From the NCBI RefSeq assembly GCF_022803015.1, contig NZ_JAFKON010000002.1, forward strand, positions 491,313-555,312: a DNA stretch of 64,000 nt. Reading direction: 5' to 3'. Each line of letters begins with the position of its first letter. The first letter of the stretch is position 1. The translations under genes were made by a program, and so were the position numbers. Of the stretch, positions 25,858 through 34,774 are shown one piece after another. Source of the DNA: Arthrobacter humicola (lineage in GTDB: Bacteria > Actinomycetota > Actinomycetes > Actinomycetales > Micrococcaceae). Under the pieces are notes generated by a model. That model saw only the letters and a program-made list of their open reading frames with translations. It did no database searches and had not been told where the DNA came from.

Positions 25858-26640
25858 ATGAACCCTCAAACAGCCTCTACATCCGGCAGCACAGCCCTGG
25901 TCACGGGCGCGACGGCAGGCCTTGGCGCCGAGTTCGCCCGCCAGCTCGCCGAGCAGGGCCACCGCGTGGTGCTCGTGGCCCGCGATGCCGGCCGCCTCGC
26001 GGTCACCGCGGCGGAGCTGGAGAACAGCTACGGGACCGCGACGGAGACGATCGCCGCGGACCTGACCGACGACGGCGGGATTGCCGCCGTCGTCGCGCGC
26101 CTCAGTGACCCCGCGCGGCCGGTGGAGATCCTGGTCAACAACGCGGGAATCGGCCTATTGCGGCCCTTCGAGGACAACGACATTGCCGAGGAGAAGAAAC
26201 ACCTGAAGCTCCATGTCGAAACCGCCATGGAGCTCAGCCACGCCGCCCTGCAAGGCATGCTCGGGCGCCAGTCCGGCAGGATCATCAACGTCGCCAGCGT
26301 GGCGGCCTTCCTGCCCCGCGGCACGTATTCGGCAGCGAAGGCCTGGCTGCTGAGTTTCTCGCGCTCGGCCAACATGGCCTATGCGGCGCGCGGGGTGAAG
26401 GTCACCGCCGTGTGCCCCGGCTTCACCCACACCGAGTTCCACGACCGGATGGGGATGGACAAGACGGCGACGCCGCGCTGGATGTGGCTCGAGGCCCGGC
26501 AGGTGGTCAGCGAGGGACTGGCGGACAACGCCAAGGGCAAGGCCGTCTCGATCCCCAGCAAGCGCTACAAGGTCCTGACCTCGGTTTCGCGGGTGCTGCC
26601 CTCAAAGCTCGTCGCCGGGCCGGCGCGGCGCGCCAAGTAG
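25858..26640 (+). CDS. Short-chain dehydrogenase/reductase
   Basis: This is a 260-residue classical SDR: the NAD(P) motif TGATAGLG at the N-terminus, NNAG in ILVNNAGIG, catalytic Ser in NVASVAAF, Tyr and Lys in TYSAAKAW, and PGFTHTEF. The basic residue after the first strands (ARDAGR) favours NADPH. The C-terminus KLVAGPARRAK is basic. Actinobacterial relatives are often annotated only as oxidoreductases. The stop lies 12 bp from the convergent FUSC gene. Confidence 0.93.
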   Translation: MNPQTASTSGSTALVTGATAGLGAEFARQLAEQGHRVVLVARDAGRLAVTAAELENSYGTATETIAADLTDDGGIAAVVARLSDPARPVEILVNNAGIGLLRPFEDNDIAEEKKHLKLHVETAMELSHAALQGMLGRQSGRIINVASVAAFLPRGTYSAAKAWLLSFSRSANMAYAARGVKVTAVCPGFTHTEFHDRMGMDKTATPRWMWLEARQVVSEGLADNAKGKAVSIPSKRYKVLTSVSRVLPSKLVAGPARRAK

Positions 26641-26652
26641 CCGCCGGGTACG

Positions 26653-27708
26653 TCAGCGGACGGCCAGGCGCCGTCGGCGGATCAGTACGACGACGGCGAT
26701 CCCGACGGCGGCGCCCACCAGTGTCTCGACGGCCCGTTCGGTCACCAGTACGCCGGGATCGGCCGGCGCGGCAAGCTGTCCGACCAGCAGGATCACCGGG
26801 GTGAAGGAGACCATGGCAAGGCCGTAGTGCCGGGTCATGAACAGCTCGGTGCTGAACTGCAACACGATCACGAGGCAGACCAGGACGGCGGCCTCCTGCC
26901 CGGGGAAGGCCAGCAGCGGTGACCCCGGCCACGGGAACAGGACCGCAGCGACCACCACGAGGCCGATCAGGTTGCCGACAATCCGGTGGATGCCGCGGTA
27001 CACGCTGCTGGGCAGGTCCGCCCCGGCAAGCGGCACCGCCGCCGCGGCCATGGCCCAGTGCGGGTGGCCGCTGCCACTGAGGACCCCCAGGGTGCCGGCG
27101 CCGCCGACAGCGGTGACGTAGCGGGCGGCATGCAGCCACGCCGCCCGGCGCCCTGCCCCGCGCAGTATTATGACGTCCCGCCGCCTCCCGCGCTGCCAGG
27201 TGCGGCCGACAAACCAGCCGCCAAAGCCGACCAAGATGGAGAACGCGGCCGATCCCGCGGCGATGAGAAGGCCCGTGTGCCAGGGGGCGGCGGCGGGAAC
27301 GGAGGCGCACGCGCCCAGGGCCAGGATCCCGAAGAAGGGACCGGCGGGTTTCAGGGCTGTCTTGTCCGTGAACAGCGAGCCCACGCCGGCGAACGCGGCC
27401 TCAATGATCACCAGGGCCCACGAATGAATGTGGTGGGCCGAGAGGAAGACGCCGACTCCTACGCCGGCAACCAGAAGGACAGCCGCCTGGCCTTGATGGC
27501 GGAGCCGGAGCTGGTGCGGCTCGGTGCGGCCGTACATGCCGGTCAGCGCGCCGAAAACGGCGTAGCCGGCCAGCTCGGGGCGACCGGCTGCCAGGAGCGC
27601 CAGGGACGGAACGGCCACGCTGATCGCCATCCGCCAAGCCGACACGTGGTCCTTGTTGGCCGGGGACAGGGTGTGCAGCGAACGGATGTGGTGCAGCAGG
27701 GACATCAC
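26653..27708 (-). CDS. FUSC-family membrane protein
   Basis: This is a 351-residue integral membrane protein with two sets of hydrophobic helices joined by a basic linker (RTWQRGRRRDVIILRGAGRR), the FUSC repeat pattern. The second half contains LPSSVYRGIHRIVGNLIGLVVVAAVLF and AVETLVGAAVGIAVVVLIRRRRL, a signature ending of FUSC_2 proteins. It lacks the large soluble domain of the FUSC protein at 1546-2673, so the two belong to different subfamilies. It is probably an exporter of unknown substrate. Confidence 0.82.
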   Translation of the reverse strand: MMSLLHHIRSLHTLSPANKDHVSAWRMAISVAVPSLALLAAGRPELAGYAVFGALTGMYGRTEPHQLRLRHQGQAAVLLVAGVGVGVFLSAHHIHSWALVIIEAAFAGVGSLFTDKTALKPAGPFFGILALGACASVPAAAPWHTGLLIAAGSAAFSILVGFGGWFVGRTWQRGRRRDVIILRGAGRRAAWLHAARYVTAVGGAGTLGVLSGSGHPHWAMAAAAVPLAGADLPSSVYRGIHRIVGNLIGLVVVAAVLFPWPGSPLLAFPGQEAAVLVCLVIVLQFSTELFMTRHYGLAMVSFTPVILLVGQLAAPADPGVLVTERAVETLVGAAVGIAVVVLIRRRRLAVR

Positions 27709-27820
27709 AACCGCCTTTCCGGTTCCTGTGGTTTCAGTGGTTTCAGTGGTTCCCCGGATCCCGGGGGTTCGCGGGGGCCCCGGCGCCCGGGTGGTGCTGA
27801 TAGCGGTTCGGACACGCCTA

Positions 27821-27869
27821 AGGCCTGCCCGGATGCGTCCCCCAACGGGTAAGCATCCGGAACAGGCCT
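27821..27869 (-). terminator. Hairpin between MFS symporter and FUSC gene
   Basis: AGGCCTG and CCGGATGC (27821-27836) pair with GCATCCGG and CAGGCCT (27853-27869) with a small internal bulge. It lies about 66 bp beyond the MFS stop on the minus strand and probably ends that transcript together with the smaller hairpin nearer the stop. Confidence 0.5.
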
Positions 27870-27908
27870 CAAAGGGCGGGGCTGTCAGCTACGTAGCCTG
27901 GACTACTG

Positions 27909-27932
27909 CTGCCGGTCCGGTCGGACCGGCAG
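27909..27932 (-). terminator. Hairpin directly after the MFS symporter gene
   Basis: There is a 10-bp perfect stem, CTGCCGGTCC with GGACCGGCAG, and a 4-nt loop, two bases beyond the MFS stop codon. There is no clear T-run. It is likely a termination or mRNA 3'-end structure. Confidence 0.55.
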
Positions 27933-27934
27933 GC

Positions 27935-29536
27935 TTAGGCTGTGGCCGGGACTTTCTCGGCTTCCCCGCGCCCTGCGGTGGAATCGACGGCCGGTGCGAC
28001 CATGGGCATGTCCATGTGCTCGAGGTCGATCAGCGGGTTCTCGTCCTGCGTCGCGACCAGCTCGCGGGCCTCAGCCTGGGTGTCCACGCTCGGCATGGAG
28101 CCGGGCAGCGGCATCTGGGCGGATTCCTTGAGGAAGTAGATCGCTACTGCGCCGATCGCCGAGGTGGCCATCAGGTAAAAGGCCGGCATCATGTCGTTGC
28201 CGGTTGCGCTGATCAGGGCGGCAACGATGAACGGCGTGGTGCCGCCGAAGATGGCCACCGAGAAGTTGTACGCGATGCCCATGGCGCCGTAACGGCTGGC
28301 CGTCGGGAACTGGGCCGGCAGGGCCGACGCCAGGTTGGCCACGTAGAACGTCACGGGGAAGGCAATCAGGGAAAGGCCGGCCAGCGTGGACCAGATTTCA
28401 CCGATGCCGATCAGCAGGAAGGCAGGGGTGGCGAGGACGACGGTGCTGATGGCGCCGATCCACAGCACGGGGCGGCGGCCGATCCGGTCAGAAAGCTTGC
28501 CGGTCAGCGGGATGCAGAGGCTCATGATGACCAGCACGGGGATGGTCAGCAGCGTGCCGTGCAGCTCGTCGTAGCCCTTGGACTCCGTCAGGTACGTCGG
28601 CATGTAGGAGGTCAGTGCGTAGCCGGCGGTGTTTGCCGCCGCGACCAGGATCATCGCGACGATGAGGGAGCGCCAGTACGCCTTCACGATGCCCACCGGA
28701 CCCTTGGAGGCTGTGATGTCCGAGGCGGTTGCGTCCTTGGCGAGGTTCTCCTGGGCATCCAGGGTTGCCTGGAACTGCGGGGATTCCTCGATCTTGCTCC
28801 GGAAGTACACGGCGATCAGGCCGAGCGGGCCGGCAAGGAGGAACGGGATGCGCCAGCCCCACTGCTCCATGGTGTCCTGGCCGAGGGTCAGCTGCAGCAC
28901 CGAAACGAGGGCCGCGCCAAGGGCGAAACCGAGGTAGCTGCCCATATCCAGGAAGCTGGCGAAGAATCCGCGGCGCTTGTCAGGGGCGTACTCGCTCACA
29001 AAGGTCGTGGCGCCGGCGTATTCACCGCCGGTAGAGAAGCCCTGGATAACTTTGAACAGGACCAGCAGGACCGCAGCCCAGATGCCGATCTGTGCGTAGC
29101 CGGGCAGGAGCCCGACGGCGAAGGTGCTGGCGGCCATGATCATCAGGGTCGCGGCGAGGACCTTCTGGCGGCCGATCTTGTCGCCAAGCCAGCCGAACAC
29201 GACTCCGCCGAGGGGGCGGGCGATGAAGGTGGCGGCGAATGTTCCGAGCAGGAACAGGGTCTGGACGGACTTGTCCGCCTCCGGCAGGAACACCGGTCCC
29301 ATGGTGGTGATCAGGTAGCCGAACACGCCGACGTCGTACCACTCCATGGTGTTACCCACGATGGTGCCGCCGAGTGCCTTCTTGAGCATCGGCTGGTCGA
29401 CAACGTTGACGTCGGACTCGCGGAGTCGACGGCGACGTAGCTTCGGTTTCTTCACACCCTTGGGTGCGCCTTGGTTGGTTCTGCTGGCGTCGATGACGCC
29501 TGCTGAAGAGTCGGTCATGCTTCGGTCTGTGGGCAT
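27935..29536 (-). CDS. MFS transporter, metabolite:H+ symporter (ProP/ShiA) type
   Basis: This is a 533-residue major facilitator with 12 predicted helices. The motif NTMEWYDVGVFGYL near helix 1 and GWLGDKIGRQKVL after helix 2 are typical of the metabolite:H+ symporter subfamily (ProP, ShiA, KgtP), as is GGEYAGATTFVSEYAPDKRRGF. Both termini are hydrophilic; the C-terminal tail of about 60 residues is acidic. ATG 29536 has AGGAG 8 nt upstream; the ATG at 29560 overlaps that region. Substrates in this group are compatible solutes or organic acids; which one is not clear. Confidence 0.93.
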   Translation of the reverse strand: MPTDRSMTDSSAGVIDASRTNQGAPKGVKKPKLRRRRLRESDVNVVDQPMLKKALGGTIVGNTMEWYDVGVFGYLITTMGPVFLPEADKSVQTLFLLGTFAATFIARPLGGVVFGWLGDKIGRQKVLAATLMIMAASTFAVGLLPGYAQIGIWAAVLLVLFKVIQGFSTGGEYAGATTFVSEYAPDKRRGFFASFLDMGSYLGFALGAALVSVLQLTLGQDTMEQWGWRIPFLLAGPLGLIAVYFRSKIEESPQFQATLDAQENLAKDATASDITASKGPVGIVKAYWRSLIVAMILVAAANTAGYALTSYMPTYLTESKGYDELHGTLLTIPVLVIMSLCIPLTGKLSDRIGRRPVLWIGAISTVVLATPAFLLIGIGEIWSTLAGLSLIAFPVTFYVANLASALPAQFPTASRYGAMGIAYNFSVAIFGGTTPFIVAALISATGNDMMPAFYLMATSAIGAVAIYFLKESAQMPLPGSMPSVDTQAEARELVATQDENPLIDLEHMDMPMVAPAVDSTAGRGEAEKVPATA

Positions 29537-29906
29537 TTGGGAAGCTCCTAGGGAGATCATTTGCTTGCGACTTGTAGCTGCCCCGCTCTGGGCAGGCTTT
29601 CAATTTTACGGGAATTCTCTGGAGTTTCCGAGTTGTGTGCCGTATGATCGCCCATTTCGAGTGCAAATTGAGGGCAATTCACTAATTTCTTTTGCCCGCT
29701 TTCACCGCGCGGATACTGGGAACCGGCCATCCCCGCGGCGCCGGGCCCAAAATTTTCCGCGCCAGCCCTCGATTGCTGGGGTTTCCGACGGGATTCGGGC
29801 CGCCGGAAAGTCAGACGGCGGGCGCTACAGACATCTCCCCGGGGCAGTCCTACGATTGATGGACACTTCATTTCACAGCGGTTAGTTACAGCGGAAAGGA
29901 AGATCA
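29537..29906. other. 370-bp intergenic region, no gene recognised
   Basis: This region is noticeably richer in A+T than its surroundings between about 29600 and 29700. It must hold the divergent promoters of the MFS symporter and of the small gene to the right. I found no convincing promoter pair, RNA fold or open frame with a ribosome-binding site. Confidence 0.5.
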
Positions 29907-30164
29907 ATGGCGGATCATCAGTTCGGAGAAGAAATCGAGCCCGAGGTCGCGAGCCATCTGGCGCAGTCCATGGCTGAAGCCCCGGGACCCGAGGCCCTGC
30001 ACCACGCTCCCCCCGGGCCCGGCCAAGGACAGCAATGGCCGGACGGCAGCGGCAAGCAGCGGCACCCCAAGGACCGCGACAGCACCCGCGGGCGGCAGGG
30101 CCAGCAGGTGGCCGCCGGCGCCATGCACCGGCAAAGCCGTCCGCAGCTGCCCCACCACGACTAG
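29907..30164 (+). CDS. Small hydrophilic hypothetical protein
   Basis: This 85-residue protein is very polar and rich in Gln, Gly, Pro, His and Arg (for example PPGPGQGQQWPDGSGKQRH). It is probably disordered apart from an acidic helical start (FGEEIEPEVASHLAQSM). AAAGGAAG upstream of the ATG is a good ribosome-binding site, the main reason to call it a gene. It converges on ligD with a 26-bp gap. The function is unknown. Confidence 0.55.
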   Translation: MADHQFGEEIEPEVASHLAQSMAEAPGPEALHHAPPGPGQGQQWPDGSGKQRHPKDRDSTRGRQGQQVAAGAMHRQSRPQLPHHD

Positions 30165-30190
30165 CCCCATCACCGCTGGCCCCCACACGG

Positions 30191-32812
30191 CTAGGGGCCG
30201 GCGGCAGGGTCTGCGACGACGTCGGCTGGCGCCTTATCCAGGCGCCAGCCGCGCCACACCGGGTGCCGGAGCTTCCCGCTGCCGGTCCATTCTCCGAAGG
30301 TGACCTCGCCGACGAGTTTTGCGCTCACCCAGTTGGCGTCTGCCGCGTCAGCGTCCGGCACGTCCCGGAACGGGGAGGTCTTCCGTGGCAGGGCGTCGAG
30401 TTGTTGCCTGAGTTCCTTGAGTTCACGGGTGCTGAAGCCGCTGCCCACCCGGCCCACATACCGTAGTTTCGAGCCGTCCGGAATCCCCAGCAGCAGCGAG
30501 CCCACGGATTCCCGGCGGCCCCCTTTCCCGGGCCGCCAGCCGCCCACCACCACCTCCTGGGTCCGTTCAACCTTGAGCTTGAGCCAGGACCGGCTGCGCT
30601 GGCCGACGTAGCGCCCGTCCCTGCGCTTGGCCATGACCCCCTCAAGCCCGAGCTCGGCGGCGCTTTCCAGGATGTGCGCGACGTCGCCATCGATCACGCC
30701 GGAAAGCTCCACCGGGGCGGCGGAAGGGCGGAAGAACTGCTCCAGCCGGCGGCGCCGCTCACTCAGCGGCTGGCGCCGCAGGTCCTCGCCGGCGTCGAAG
30801 AGCAGATCGAACAGCATCAGCCGCACGGGCGTCGACTGCTGCGCCCGGGCGACGTCGGCGGCCCTGCTCAGTTTCATCCGGCCCTGCAGCAGCCCGAAGT
30901 CGGGCCGGCCGGAGCGGCCGACGGCGATGATCTCGCCGTCGGCGACGAAGCCCTGCTCCGGCCAGCAGGACCGGTCCGTCAGCTCGGGGTAGCTCACTGA
31001 CATGTCGATGCCATTGCGGCTGATGAGCCGGACCGCCGTTGCGTCGCCGATCACCAGGGCCCGCACACCGTCCCACTTGAGCTCGATCTGCCAGTCCAGG
31101 TCCGGGAGGTCGGCCAGGGTCCCGGAGGTGGCCAGCATCGGGCTGAATCCGGAGGCGCCGGGGGCACGTTCGGTGCCGGCGGCGGTTTCCGCTCCGCCCT
31201 CGCGGTGGCCGCGGCCGTCCGCTGAGCCGTCCTCCCCGCCGTCGTCGGCTGCCTCGTCGGTGTCTTTCTCCGTGTTGTCCGCTGTGCCGGCCGGGCGCGG
31301 CGGGCCGGCACAGCTTTGCGGGGCCGCCGGGTCCATCAGGTGGATCAGCCACTGGTCATCGGCCCGGCCGGTGTGGATCAGGGCGAACCTGCGCGGTCCG
31401 CCGAGGCCGCCGCCCTCCGCGCCGGTCAGGGTGGCGATGACCTCCTTGCCCGCGATCCATTTTTCGCATTCGTAGTGTCCGTGGTCCCAGATGCTGACCG
31501 TCCCGGCGCCGTACTGGCCCTTGGGAATGTCACCCTCGAAGTCGGCGTAGTCCAGCGGGTGGTCCTCGGTCTGGACCGCGAGGTGGTTCTTGGTTTTGCT
31601 GGTCGGGACGCCCTTGGGCAGCGCCCAGGACACCAGCACGCCGTCGCGTTCCAGCCGGAAGTCGTAGTGGAGCCGGCTGGCGTGGTGCTCCTGGATGACG
31701 AACTTCTCCCGCCGTGTCCCGCCGTCGTCCCCGGCGTGGTGCCGGTCCGCGGTGAAGGGCTCGGGCGTGGCCGCCCTGTCCCGTTTGGTGCGGTACTTTT
31801 CCAGCCGCGGATCGTTGTCGCCGCCGTCGCCGGCCGGCTCGGGAGGGATTTCGGCCCGTCCGCTGAGCCGGTGGTCCGCCTGGCGGTCCGGCGCGTGCGC
31901 CGCCGGGGCTCCGGCGCCGTGCCGGCCGCCGGAAACCGGGGCGAACGGATCCTTGCCGGCTGCGACGCGCTTCATCACCTCCTGGAAATCCAGCTGGTGC
32001 AGGGACGCGGAACTGAGTTCCCGCCATGTGCGCGGGGCGGCCACCGTCGGCCGGAGCCGGCCGCGCAGCGAGTACGGCACGATGGTGGTCTTGGCGGCGT
32101 TGTTCTGGCTCCAGTCCACCAGTACTTTGCCCGTGCGCAGGGTCTTTTTCATGTCGCTGACGGCGAGATCCGGGTGGTCTGCCTCGAGCGAGCGGGCCAG
32201 TTCGCGGGCGAAGTCGGAAATCCGGTCCGAGCTCTGGGACCCGTCCAGGGCCGCGTAGAGATGGATGCCCTTGCTGCCGCTCGTCACCGGCACGGGGTCC
32301 AGGCCAACGTCCTGCAGGATGGTGCGGGCCAGCCTGGCCACCTCCACGCACTCCGCCAGTCCCGCGCCTTCGCCCGGGTCCAGGTCCAGCACCAGCCGGT
32401 CGGGCGGCATGGCGTTGCCGTGGGAGTCAACCCGCCACTGCGGCACGTGGATCTCCAGGGCCGCGATCTGGGCCAGCCAGGTGAGGGTGGCGGGATCATT
32501 GACCAGGGGGTATTGGATGGTCCGGTCCTTGTGCGTGATGGCGGCACGGGGCACCCAGCCGGGGGTTGAATGGTCCAGGTTCTTTTGGAAGAACATCTCC
32601 CCGGGGGCATCTGCGGTCCCGACGCCGTGGACCCAACGCTTGCGCGTGGCCGGCCGGTTGCGGGCGGCGGGGATCAGCACCGGCGCGACGGCGGCGTAGT
32701 AGGCCAGGACGTCGGCCTTGGTGGTGCCAGTCTCCGGGTACATGATTTTTTCCAGGTTGGTGAGCACCAGTTCGCGCCCGTCCACGCGGACGCGTTCCTT
32801 ACCGTTGGGCAA
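30191..32812 (-). CDS. ligD: Multidomain NHEJ DNA ligase LigD (Pol-PE-Lig order)
   Basis: LigD, with Ku, performs bacterial non-homologous end joining. The 873-residue product has a primase-polymerase domain (about 1-290, with VLDLDPGEG), a 3'-phosphoesterase domain (about 365-500, EHHASRLHYDFRLE from Glu375) and an ATP-dependent ligase domain (about 555-870) whose nucleophile is Lys579 in ELKWDG. This order matches the mycobacterial enzyme. The start is TTG with an excellent GGAGGT 8 nt upstream. A Glu/Asp-rich linker precedes the ligase domain. It is divergent from ku. Confidence 0.97.
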   Translation of the reverse strand: MPNGKERVRVDGRELVLTNLEKIMYPETGTTKADVLAYYAAVAPVLIPAARNRPATRKRWVHGVGTADAPGEMFFQKNLDHSTPGWVPRAAITHKDRTIQYPLVNDPATLTWLAQIAALEIHVPQWRVDSHGNAMPPDRLVLDLDPGEGAGLAECVEVARLARTILQDVGLDPVPVTSGSKGIHLYAALDGSQSSDRISDFARELARSLEADHPDLAVSDMKKTLRTGKVLVDWSQNNAAKTTIVPYSLRGRLRPTVAAPRTWRELSSASLHQLDFQEVMKRVAAGKDPFAPVSGGRHGAGAPAAHAPDRQADHRLSGRAEIPPEPAGDGGDNDPRLEKYRTKRDRAATPEPFTADRHHAGDDGGTRREKFVIQEHHASRLHYDFRLERDGVLVSWALPKGVPTSKTKNHLAVQTEDHPLDYADFEGDIPKGQYGAGTVSIWDHGHYECEKWIAGKEVIATLTGAEGGGLGGPRRFALIHTGRADDQWLIHLMDPAAPQSCAGPPRPAGTADNTEKDTDEAADDGGEDGSADGRGHREGGAETAAGTERAPGASGFSPMLATSGTLADLPDLDWQIELKWDGVRALVIGDATAVRLISRNGIDMSVSYPELTDRSCWPEQGFVADGEIIAVGRSGRPDFGLLQGRMKLSRAADVARAQQSTPVRLMLFDLLFDAGEDLRRQPLSERRRRLEQFFRPSAAPVELSGVIDGDVAHILESAAELGLEGVMAKRRDGRYVGQRSRSWLKLKVERTQEVVVGGWRPGKGGRRESVGSLLLGIPDGSKLRYVGRVGSGFSTRELKELRQQLDALPRKTSPFRDVPDADAADANWVSAKLVGEVTFGEWTGSGKLRHPVWRGWRLDKAPADVVADPAAGP

Positions 32813-32852
32813 AACCCTTCACCTCCGCGCAACTGTGATGTTCACTTGATCC

Positions 32853-33851
32853 ATGAGAGCCATCTGGAAAGGCGCAATAGCGTTCGGGCTGGTCAACGTG
32901 CCGGTCAAGGTCTACAGCGCCACCGAGGACCACGACATCAGCCTCCACCAGGTCCACAACGCCGACGGCGGCCGGATCCGCTACCAGCGCCGTTGCGAGG
33001 TCTGCAGCAAGATCATCGACTACGAGGACATCGACAAGGCCTACGAGGACGACGGCCGCACGGTGGTCCTGACGCGCGACGAGCTCAAGTCCATCCCGGC
33101 GGAAAACAGCCACGAAATCGAAGTGGTCCAGTTCGTTCCGGTCGACCAGCTCGATCCGATGATGTTTGAAAAGAGCTACTACCTTGAACCCGACTCCAAG
33201 TCGCCCAAGGCCTACGTGCTGCTGCGGCGCGCCCTCGAGGACACGGACCGGGTGGCAATTGTGCAGTTCGCGCTGCGGGACAAGACCCGGCTTGGCGCGC
33301 TGAGGATTCGTGACGAGGTCCTGGTGCTGCAGTCGCTGCTGTGGGCCGACGAGGTCCGCGAGGCCAGCTTTCCCGCACTCGAGACTTCCATCCGGATCTC
33401 GGCGCAGGAACGCGAGATGTCCGCGGCCCTGGTTGACTCGATGGCCTCCGACTTTGAGCCGGACCAGTTCACGGACGATTACCAGGAGCAGTTGCGCCAG
33501 CTGATTGAGGCCAAGCTGGACAAGGGGGAGTCGCTGGACACGGAGGAGACCTTCGGCGCCCCCGCCGAGGCCGGCGAGGGCGAAGTTATCGACCTGATGG
33601 AAGCCCTCAAGCGCAGCATCGAGAAAAAGCGCGGCGGTGGGCCGGCGGAGACTCCTGCCGGGGACTCCGGTTCTGCTGCGAAGGCCGCCCCGAGGACCTC
33701 CGCCACGACGGCGGCAGCCAAGTCCACAGGCACTAAATCCACGGCCGCCAAGACGGCGGCAACCAGGACTGGTTCCAAGGCAGCGGCGGCTTCCAAGACT
33801 GAAGCGGCGCCCAAAGTGACGGCGTCGAAGACGGCGCGAAAGCGTGCCTGA
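32853..33851 (+). CDS. ku: NHEJ DNA end-binding protein Ku
   Basis: Ku binds double-strand ends as a homodimeric ring and recruits LigD. The 332-residue product begins MRAIWKGAIAFGLVNVPVK, the canonical Ku start, and shows the core through about residue 255 (KSYYLEPDSKSPKAYVLL, EIDL-like segments). The last ~75 residues form a low-complexity tail rich in Ala, Thr and Lys (repeated TAAAK and KSTAAKT), the basic extension that in mycobacterial and other Ku proteins aids DNA bridging. The ribosome-binding site is weak. Only 40 bp separate it from divergent ligD. Confidence 0.97.
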   Translation: MRAIWKGAIAFGLVNVPVKVYSATEDHDISLHQVHNADGGRIRYQRRCEVCSKIIDYEDIDKAYEDDGRTVVLTRDELKSIPAENSHEIEVVQFVPVDQLDPMMFEKSYYLEPDSKSPKAYVLLRRALEDTDRVAIVQFALRDKTRLGALRIRDEVLVLQSLLWADEVREASFPALETSIRISAQEREMSAALVDSMASDFEPDQFTDDYQEQLRQLIEAKLDKGESLDTEETFGAPAEAGEGEVIDLMEALKRSIEKKRGGGPAETPAGDSGSAAKAAPRTSATTAAAKSTGTKSTAAKTAATRTGSKAAAASKTEAAPKVTASKTARKRA

Positions 33852-33886
33852 GCCCGGATGCCGGCTGGCGCCGTCGTGCACGTTAA

Positions 33887-34174
33887 TCAGGAGTTCCGCA
33901 GGGCGGAGATGAGCTCGCTCTTCTTCTTGGCCGAGTAACCTTTGAGGCCGATCTCTTTGGCGCGTGCCTTCAGCTGCGGCACCGTCCAGTCCTCGTAGTC
34001 TCCGGCCTTGCCGCCCTTGCGGCCGACCGAGGAACGGCCCCGCTTGGCGGCGGCGTTGGAGATCCTGGCGGCTTTTTGCTTGGAGGCGCCGTCCTCGAGC
34101 AACTTCTCGTAGAGCTCGGGGTCCTTGATGCTGGGGCTCTCTGAGCCTTGGGGCTCGCCTTTCTTCGTTGGCAT
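33887..34174 (-). CDS. Small basic Rho_N/SAP-like protein (DUF7218 type)
   Basis: This is a 95-residue, strongly basic protein. The N-terminal half ([32 protein letters not shown]) is a short helical domain seen in small actinobacterial proteins. The C-terminal half ([34 protein letters not shown]) is a Rho_N/SAP-like helix-extended-helix likely to bind DNA or RNA. I start at ATG 34174; an ATG at 34210 adds 12 residues. It converges on ku with a 35-bp gap, which makes a role with DNA ends tempting but unproven. Confidence 0.75.
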   Translation of the reverse strand: MPTKKGEPQGSESPSIKDPELYEKLLEDGASKQKAARISNAAAKRGRSSVGRKGGKAGDYEDWTVPQLKARAKEIGLKGYSAKKKSELISALRNS

Positions 34175-34347
34175 GGCTGCGCGATCATCTCCTTCGGCCG
34201 GGAACCACATGGGCGGCGGCCCGCGGTCGGTGCCGCCGGGGATTCCAAACTAGCCGCGCCGCGGGGCCGTGACAAGCATTTGCTAAGGCCCCTTATAAAA
34301 GTTGCCCTGACGGTCCGCCGCCAGAGCAAAGCGGCAGGCAACGCGAA

Positions 34348-34382
34348 GGCCCGGCCGGCCCCTGATCGGGGGCGGCCGGGCC
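34348..34382 (-). terminator. GC-rich hairpin after ptsH
   Basis: GGCCCGGCCG (34348-34357) pairs with CGGCCGGGCC (34373-34382), with further C/G pairs inside. It lies 44 bp beyond the ptsH stop at the end of the fructose operon. Confidence 0.6.
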
Positions 34383-34425
34383 AACTGAAGCTGCCGGTGT
34401 TCCGGCGCGGGGCCGGAAGGCGGGG

Positions 34426-34707
34426 CTATTCGGCGTCGTGATCCGTCTCAAGGATCTGCACGAGGCGGTCAAGTGCGGCGTCGGCGCCTTCGCCTTCGGC
34501 ACGCAACACCACAACTTCGCCGTGCGATGCGCCGAGGCTCATCAGCGACAGGATGCTGGCGGCGTCCATCGCCTCGTCCTCGGGCTCGCCCAGCCGGGCA
34601 ATCGTGATCTCGAGGTTGTCGAACTCGCCTGCAGCCTCGGCGAAGATGGCGGCCGGACGGGCGTGCAGCCCGACCCGGCTGGCAATGGTGGCGTTACGTT
34701 CGGTCAT
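34426..34707 (-). CDS. ptsH: Phosphocarrier protein HPr
   Basis: HPr relays phosphate from enzyme I to the sugar-specific EIIA domains of the PTS. The 93-residue protein has the active-site His15 in RVGLHARPAA. The segment SILSLMSLGASHGE matches the region of the regulatory serine (Ser46 in other HPr proteins), here Ser51. It is the last gene of the fructose operon, 67 bp after fruA, and has a good site (AGGAGC) before the ATG. Enzyme I (ptsI) is not in the window. Confidence 0.95.
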   Translation of the reverse strand: MTERNATIASRVGLHARPAAIFAEAAGEFDNLEITIARLGEPEDEAMDAASILSLMSLGASHGEVVVLRAEGEGADAALDRLVQILETDHDAE

Positions 34708-34774
34708 TTCTGCTCCTTGAAGTCAGCTTGGGTGTTTGTCAGCTGTGAGTATCTGCTGGGAAAATCGTCCTGGT

